DNA of 64,000 nucleotides from Sacculina carcini (taxonomy: Eukaryota > Arthropoda > Thecostraca > Sacculinidae), in the NCBI GenBank assembly GCA_916048095.2, contig OU696570.1, positions 13,542,020 through 13,606,019 on the forward strand. Direction: 5' to 3'. Positions within the stretch are counted from its first letter, which is position 1; the number at the start of each line of letters is the position of its first letter. The position numbers and the translations under genes were made by a program. Under the pieces are notes generated by a model. The model was not told the DNA's origin and ran no database searches. It worked only from the letters and a program-made list of their open reading frames with translations. This document shows positions 1 to 64,000 of the stretch, piece by piece.

Positions 1-584
1 ACCCAATGCGAACTGCGCTTGAGTGCACCAATAAGAGGGTCTTCCTATGCGAACACGATTGGTGCACACAAACTTAGTCTCTTCGATGTCTATTCCTAGA
101 CCAATCAGTCACAAAACGATACAAGATCATGACCAAACATTGCCAATCTGAGCTGAGCTGTCTAATAATACAAGCGTGAGAATGCCGACATCACCGAAAA
201 CTAAAGTGCAAACTAGCCAGTTTCAAATAGTAGGATATTATCGTGATCAACGTCAGAATATTCCGCCAAGATATTTGTTCATTTGTGAAAGAATATTGAT
301 GCAAAGGAAAAACATCGCCGTATGTAAGAGTATTAGCAATAGGAATTCAAACGTCTCATTACTGAAATATTCAACAGCAAAGATTCGAAGACCGCATGAC
401 CGTTACGTGAACGGCTCTGGAGGTGAGTTTGCTAGCATCACGTGTCCTAGCGGTGTGACGATCAATGGAAATACAATCCACTCCACACTACGATATCACG
501 AGAACGAACGATCCGTTTCACTCTACATATTGATACGTATTCGCCAAAGCAAACAGAGATGTGACTCACTCCAAGCAACAACCG
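1..584. other. left edge, nothing recognised
   Basis: A 139-codon open frame (176-595, plus) exists here, but its composition looks random and I recognise no domain. The last coding exon of the minus-strand NDUFA6 gene was searched for here by its conserved Trp-Lys-Gln and His-Val-Met-Arg signatures and not found. Confidence 0.4.
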
Positions 585-813
585 CAGAGAAGTAGCAGAC
601 GCCCACCGAACCCCCTGTGAGGGGGCGAGTATTGAGGGGCCCTGTTATCTCGAGCATAAAGTGGCGCATAAAAGTCCCCAGTCTAATGGAGACCGAAGGG
701 CTGCTAGTATCCGAATTTTCCCAAAGTCAGACCTCTATTATAATGGTGCTTTATTAAAATGGGGGCCCCAAATATTGCCTTAAGGAGGCCCATAAAACCT
801 CTCATCGGTTCTG
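585..813. mobile_element. diverged MITE-like repeat
   Basis: This stretch shares a layout with the 174-bp hAT-type element at 27726-27899: a left end resembling CAGAGccGTAGCA, a GAGGGGCCC block, a GGGGCCCCAA block followed by TTGCCTT, and a right end resembling CGGTTCTG. No target-site duplication is visible, so this is an old copy. Confidence 0.45.
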
Positions 814-1339
814 CCTGAAGATAATGCCTACACTACGCACGAATAATCGCAGCGATGTCCTGCACAGCGCGGTGAGTGAGCCGAACAGCTTGGCGACAAA
901 GCAGCTCAAGTGATCCACATTGAATACCGTAAGTGCCGGTCATTAAGCCCAACTGACCATAAAGCCCGTGCCACTTTTCAGGCCCGAAATACTAGGTTTT
1001 TAGTAATACGACCCAATAAGCTCACCCAAATTATTACTTTTCTCCGGTAGTATTTTTCAAGTGATCTATTTGTTACACACATACAAAATGCTGAAACAAA
1101 TCCCTCCTTTCCCATCATTGAAGTGTAAATTTACGTTCTTCATCAAGCTATTGCACATATTCGTACTTAATTAACATTGATATAACTCATACCATAATGA
1201 AGTTTGTTCTTTTGGATAAATGACACGCGGAGTAATTTTTTCACTTTATGGAGTACAACTGTGGATTAAAATATGGACTTGGCATAAATATGAAATATAA
1301 AAACATGAATTGCCAAACAAATATGGTAAACAAATTGAG
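814..1339. other. no feature seen
   Basis: AT-rich DNA without recognisable coding sequence, RNA gene or repeat end. Confidence 0.4.
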
Positions 1340-1610
1340 TCTCCGCTTCAATTGAGAATTTCCCGCTGGCGGCGAATGGAGGAGTTGTCAAGTGGGGAAT
1401 CAAAAGTAATGCGTCAAAAGGATAAATGCGTGTTTTATCAATCACAAATCGTATATTCTCGTTTCTATTGGCTTACCGACATTTGATTTGGTGGAACCAC
1501 TGAAATCATAGGATTTCCAAGTGTTGTTGTGGAAAATGAGGGATGGATTCATTAATAAGTGGGGAATCAGAGAAAAAAAGTTACGCACCACTTTACTAAA
1601 GCCTAGCGTT
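1340..1610. repeat. dispersed repeat, AGTGGTCCGTA family
   Basis: Blocks such as GTTGTCAAGTGGGGAA, ACATTTGATTTGGTG and AAGTGGGGAATCAGAG recur near 12470-12590, 15290-15480 (reverse), 46146-46383 (reverse) and 54810-55075. Better-preserved copies end in an inverted AGTGGTCCGTA, which suggests a small DNA-transposon derivative. Confidence 0.45.
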
Positions 1611-1958
1611 AAAGGTGGCAAGTTATAGCTGTCACACTGAAAGACATATTACACTTATCACCACCAGATGGCGCCAGGTGCAGACAATTGCCACTCCACA
1701 GCCCCTCCATCTCCATTTTGGCGCCACACTGTGGCGCCAAAGATGTATTAGAAAGCGGCACGTTCGCAGTAAGCATGTTGTTGTTGTTATTGGCGTTTTA
1801 AGCGCGCACCAGCCTGTTGAGATTTCATGGCGCGCCGACAATTAAATTAATCAGCGAAATAAAACGTTATAAAAGGAAATGAAGGATTATAAATGAGTCA
1901 ATAAAAGACATGTATGTATCGTGAGTGTACGTGTGGCTATAGTGAGGAGCACTGGTAC

Positions 1959-2074
1959 CTTGAGCACGAGAGCGTCAATCACTCGAAGGTCCTTGACATG
2001 ACGATTGGCCTCGAACATCTCTCGTACCTTGGCCTCGGCCTGCTCGAAGCTGATCGGCAGTCGGTAATCAAACA
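1959..2074 (-). CDS. NDUFA6: NDUFA6 exon 2 (complex I B14 subunit)
   Basis: This is the second coding exon of the LYR-motif accessory subunit of mitochondrial NADH dehydrogenase (complex I). It encodes VFDYRLPISF, then AKVREMFEANRHVKDLRVID and ALVLK, which aligns without gaps to the human segment containing DKVREMF and HVTDPRVVDLLVIK. The acceptor is CAG just above 2074 and the donor is GTACCA below 1959. It starts with two bases completing a Val codon from exon 1 and ends in phase 0. The final exon (human GKIELEETIKVWKQ onward) was not found below 1959. The assignment rests on remembered family sequence. Confidence 0.82.
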
Positions 2075-2160
2075 CTGACGAGGGCACACCACAACACGGC
2101 AGCTCACACCGCGTACAAACCAACGATCAGCGAATGTACGAAATAGTGATAGTGTAGAGT

Positions 2161-2501
2161 GTAGATTTGTGTGCAAGAGTGTAGATTTGTGTGCAGGCCC
2201 GGGGCGATAACAGTCATCACATACTAGTGTTCAAAGTTGTCTCAGTTAGCCAATTGTATGGGACCATAAACTATGTTATGCCCGGTCAATTACAACACAC
2301 ACATACCTCAATGAAAACTATACTGTATATAATTGCATACGCACACACATTTGTCGTGTATTGTTACCATGCTATGTTTGATGGCAATATACCCAATGAA
2401 CTGAGCTGAGCAGAATTATCCGGGTTAGAATTGCATATTCATCCCCCAGCCAATTTTCCGGGCTGTATATACCCCCTATACCCCCAGGATCTACGCCCAT
2501 G
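2161..2501. mobile_element. hAT-type MITE, GGGCGTA family, copy A
   Basis: The right end reads, inverted, CATGGGCGTAGATCC; the left end carries GTGTAGATTTGTGTGCA twice in tandem. The interior matches the copies at 7360-7713 and 12631-12968, with a shared ATATACCCAATGAACTGA block. It lies in the intron of the NDUFA6 gene. Confidence 0.6.
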
Positions 2502-3697
2502 TAGACGAACGAGTGAAATGAAGACGAAACAATTCTATGATGAAATGACTGAGCGAAAATTCCAACGAAAACAGCGAAGGCAGAAAAATGGATGATTAAG
2601 TCAATGGATTCAACATCAACATATATTTGTAGAGCTTACATACCAACACACGCGCTAATGAAGCAAGCAAATAACTGAATAATTGGCAGAGAACAAATAA
2701 ACACAGCAACAAAACAACCAGACAAGTGACAAACACAATTATACATACACACACACATACACACAAGAATCAAGAAATTAAACAAATAGGTTTATTGAAA
2801 AAATGAGCAGGAGCTGTTTGATTAATTTTTTCAATATTTTTTATGTTTAACAGAAATCAATTTGCACGCTTCAATGCTTTCACCCCTCAATCTCCTGTAC
2901 ACTAATGTAGGCAGCTACAATTTTTCAATCGTTGATCATACGAAATATTTTTAAGTGCTGTAATAATCCCAATTGATCGTCTCTGTATATTTTACAATGT
3001 ACTCACTTTCAAAGACTATTTTCGAGCTGTCTTTATTCCTCGTTGAGCTCCATATAATATTACTAAATTCAAGCTGGGTCTCACTAATGATCAGTAGAGT
3101 CCCCTGAAGTTATTGTGGTCCAAACAGACAAAATATCACCTAAAAATCACATAACTCTGCCAGCTATGATTATTTTCAGTAGAAAGTGGTTCTCAAAAGT
3201 AAGCTGCCCATCCATCAGTATACACAAGTATATATCCACGTCAACACGTATCAGCTGTGCAATCAGATCATGATTCTTCATGAGGATATTCAGTTTTATT
3301 ATTATCATTATTATTAATAACAGGCAAATCCAGTAGCATGGGAAGAGTGCAAGCACTATTACCACCCTAAGGTGGCACCATGGTTCCCCCCGCTTTCGAC
3401 ATAAACAATGATTATATTACACATTTCCAATAAGTATTCTCTTTAACAGCCACAGCGGTATACAAGCTGTTCTTGAGATTAAGATTATCTTCATATTAAG
3501 CCTCCTAGGACACATGCGCACTTATTTACACGTGCGTTTATAGCCAGAGTAAAAACATGAAATATAACCAAAAAAACTATTTATAAAAAGTATAAGACGT
3601 TCATACTTCATAAAATAGCGATTATATTTCAAAACACTAGCTACACAAAACATAGGTACGTGCAATAGACATGAATAGAGTGGTAATGGAACCTCAC
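2502..3697. other. rest of NDUFA6 intron 1
   Basis: AT-rich intronic sequence with short CA runs near 2745-2765. No further coding exon or RNA gene recognised. Confidence 0.4.
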
Positions 3698-3830
3698 CAG
3701 TGAGAGAAGCTTGTTTATACCAAGCTCTATAGAGACATAATACACGAGCTTTAGCCTCGCTCCTCGACTTCGATAAGAAAGGTTGTACTTTAGGAGAATG
3801 TCTCACGACACCACTAACAACACCAGTCAT
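3698..3830 (-). CDS. NDUFA6: NDUFA6 exon 1 with start codon
   Basis: First coding exon of the complex I subunit NDUFA6/B14, which docks acyl-carrier protein on the matrix side of complex I. The ATG is at 3828-3830. The protein begins MTGVVSGVVRHSPKVQPFLS and continues into the defining LYR motif in SEAKARVLCLYRAWYKQ, followed by ASLT. The donor is GTGAGG (3692-3697 read on the minus strand). The exon is 44 codons plus one base, which joins exon 2 in frame and gives the same spacing between the LYR motif and KVREMF as the human protein. The gene runs away from the dynein gene, so the two may share the interval 3831-5445 as a promoter region. Confidence 0.85.
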
Positions 3831-5445
3831 AATTAAAAGACCAGTAAGCTGGGAATATCAGCAAACTGATTTCCAGAAGAAACCTGTTTTGACTATTTCG
3901 CGTATGTTTTGTCTACAAAGTATTCACTAATGGAAATACAAGATACATTTCAAATAAATATTTTAGACAACATTGTATTCACATTATGATCCGACTAATG
4001 AAACATTTTTTATAGAGGTAAATAATAATGTGGAAGTAATGATAAATACTGGTTATGTTCAACGTTTATATGAAACTGAATTAATATAAAACGCATTGGG
4101 TTGTCATGGCAACCAATTTCTGCTTAATCATGAAATGATGATTTGGTGCTTGCCATTTGGTTAAACAGTGGTGTTTTCTTATCAATAATAGTCATTCAAG
4201 TGAATGTCAATATAAGCAATTAGATTATACAACAGCGTAAGTTAATTTAAATATCATTAAATCTATCGTTTTGGTCTCAATTCAATCTATAATTCCCGCC
4301 ATTGTTCATCTATTATCGTGTTATCTCTGCATGGCAATTTGATTCGAATTTACTAGTGAAATCAATTCAATTGTGAACATCTGATATATGCACGTCGACG
4401 AGAAATAAATGAAAACTGTGTAAAAAGCTCCATTTCGGCAGCGTAACCAGGTTACAGGAACTCATAAATCAAATGTCAATGATCATTTAAAGTGGCCAAA
4501 AAACGAAGTTTGATGTCATTAAATGAAATCAGTAAAACAATAAAATTTATATTAATTGATCTAGAAATTTCAGTTAATGTCTGAAATTGCATATATGCAG
4601 TCAATGTAGCCATAAATTGGGGACAAATTTGAAAACAAAGTTTGTTTGATAAGTTTAGTGAAAACTATTTTACCTTCGATTCTCAAAGGTTTGTTTCAAC
4701 AAGTATTGTTGCGAGTCATGATCTTGCTTAAATAGCCGACCAAATTATTAAATAAATAATCAATTTAATATTAAAAATTACTTTATAATTAATCCTTATA
4801 CAAATTAATGTAATTTTTTGTAGAAATTTGTGTTGTGTGAATCCAGTGATGAGTTTTAAATAGAGATTGGAAAATGCGTGTGGTGAATTTTGTGTTTCAG
4901 TGAGAATCAAAGATGAACGAGGAATCGTTTGGATCCGTGGTAGGCCAAACAAACACTGCCAAAAAAACACCATTAAAACATATTAACTCGATATAAAATT
5001 AGTTATTACATATAAACTTAAATACATATAATTCTTTATTACATATACTCGATATATACGTGCCTGCTATCTAGGAATTTTTTTTAACAAAATAATTGTT
5101 CTAAAGAATGTAAAAATTTCACATTTTTCTCTATCACATTGTTCTTGTGCATAGGTAAATTGAATCATGACGACAGGTAAATATTTGCCATTTTGATCAA
5201 ATTATCTTATATAAGTGGAAATTTTTTTTCATTTGATGTGGGAATCAATCTTGAATCGGAATAACTATAATAATTGCCCACATTAATATAATTTAAAGTT
5301 AAATTAAAATAATTGTTCTTGCTTGAGCAAAAATATAATTTTTCCATATTTGTTCTTTGTCATATTGATTTGACAACTGACGTAGAATTTTCCTACGAGT
5401 ATATTTACTAACATCTATCTTATATATGAAGATATCCTACATAAG
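3831..5445. promoter_or_regulatory. divergent intergenic region, NDUFA6 / DNAH2
   Basis: This lies between the NDUFA6 start codon and the first recognised DNAH2 exon. It is AT-rich, with no recognisable repeat or ORF. The missing DNAH2 N-terminus (about 60 residues in human) could be here: two short candidate start exons are ATG at 4913 (MNEESFGSV, then GTAGGC) and ATG at 5167 (MTT, then GTAAAT). Neither could be confirmed. A TACTAAC branch-site-like sequence lies near 5405-5411, just before the first recognised exon. Confidence 0.4.
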
Positions 5446-63260
<57,815 letters not shown>

Positions 63261-64000
63261 GTCAGTGCTGAATTTTCATGCTGATTTTGCTGACTACAGT
63301 GTCTCAAAATCTGCCACAATCTCTTCACAATAAGTACTGGTTCACTCGGAATCTAAATGTTTTGCGCTCACGAAAAGCACGCAGGGAATATCACTTTGGA
63401 CTTTTTGTATGGTGGCTGCAATGCTTTGTAAAGGTAACAACATTTTAATGAAATATTACAAAGACAGTCGATTTAATACTAGACCTGTCAAGCAATGAGT
63501 TGATGCTTGCTATGACAGTTTGTTCTCAACTTGTCGTATATACTGCATTGGTGAGAAATCGCGAGGTAGACAACTACGGAACTATCAACAATAGATTTAC
63601 TGTTCAACTAGGGAACTATCAACAACAGATTTACTGTTTACAAATTTACTGTACTTCAAGCCGTCTCTTTTCTATCTAAGCACGGGACCAATAGCGATCC
63701 ACTGGCCATATTAAATGCAAGTTACAATAAAACACACATGTCCATGATTGATTCAGTGGTGGGTGAAAGGAAATGAACTATGTAAGGCAACTCGAGTAAG
63801 GACCATTGGTATATGGCGTCTCATAGTCGTTGCAGACACGTACAAACCCATAGCTGACACACTGATTAGATTATAAACTATGAAAATATTTTTAATTACA
63901 ATTTATTTGTTTATTTTAGTGACAATTTGTGATTTGAGACAAAACAATAAAGGCTATCAATAAAATTTAATCAGGGTGATAAAGGGCGAATGCTGAAGCA
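63261..64000. other. intron 57 up to the window end
   Basis: AT-rich. A roughly 30-base direct duplication (GGAACTATCAACAA.AGATTT, followed by ACTGTT) occurs near 63578-63640. No further exon recognised. Confidence 0.5.

Noticed and set aside
420-470. Minus-strand His-Val-Met triplet as a possible NDUFA6 last exon
   Set aside because: The flanking residues do not match the WKQ...HVMRFF motif, so it is a coincidence.
176-595. 139-codon open frame at the left edge
   Set aside because: Composition and lack of any domain look like a chance frame; no splice-consistent homology seen.
63300-63380. Possible next DNAH2 exon after a TACAG at 63299
   Set aside because: The translation in the required phase does not match the conserved sequence leading into the stalk.

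Overview
This is a metazoan nuclear genomic window, rich in introns and repeats. It is not bacterial: coding sequence lies in 57 short exons with GT-AG borders, alongside eukaryotic tRNA genes, a tRNA-derived SINE family, hAT and Tigger-type MITEs, long TG/CA microsatellites and a Ty3/gypsy retrotransposon. The retrotransposon has the traits of the CsRn1 clade: a CHCC-type Gag motif, a tRNA-Trp primer site and a 4-bp target duplication. That clade was first described in a trematode, so a flatworm or another invertebrate is plausible, but the species cannot be named from this sequence.

Layout. Positions 1-1958 hold repeats and nothing coding that I recognise. Positions 1959-3830 (minus strand) carry the first two coding exons of NDUFA6, a complex I LYR-motif subunit; its last exon is not visible and probably lies left of the window. 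From about 5446 to 63260 the plus strand carries one huge gene, the orthologue of the axonemal dynein heavy chain DNAH2 (inner-arm dynein f/I1 beta chain). I resolved 57 consecutive exons. Every junction is phase-compatible and they sum to 8896 coding bases, about 2965 codons. They run from near the N-terminus through the tail, linker, AAA1, AAA2, AAA3 and AAA4. The stalk, AAA5, AAA6 and C-terminus lie beyond the right edge. The two genes are divergent, with about 1.6 kb between NDUFA6 exon 1 and the first recognised DNAH2 exon.

The introns hold everything else. Intron 16 (18138-25434) contains a SINE, an intronless antisense gene for a predicted secreted DNase I-like protein lacking most catalytic residues (20454-22175), a hAT MITE and a Tigger remnant. 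Intron 29 contains two identical tRNA-Gly(TCC) genes in a tandem duplication. Intron 25 contains an inverted pair of 21-bp minisatellites resembling a foldback element. Intron 38 contains an intact LTR retrotransposon whose two 251-bp LTRs appear identical, with a well-formed -1 frameshift signal between gag and pol. Intron 53, which interrupts the AAA4 P-loop, carries a 562-bp MITE with perfect 27-bp terminal repeats.

Main points for follow-up: (1) AAA1, normally the principal ATPase of dynein, keeps a Walker A motif but has a broken Walker B (CFEQFDQ instead of CFDEFNR) and a changed sensor I, although the reading frame is intact throughout; (2) the nested secreted pseudo-nuclease; (3) the young CsRn1-like element and its frameshift signal; (4) TG-repeat tracts placed just before the 3' splice sites of about ten introns. 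Introns not listed separately were looked at and hold only AT-rich sequence in which I recognise nothing. Comparisons with human DNAH2, NDUFA6 and DNase I are from memory; no database search was run.
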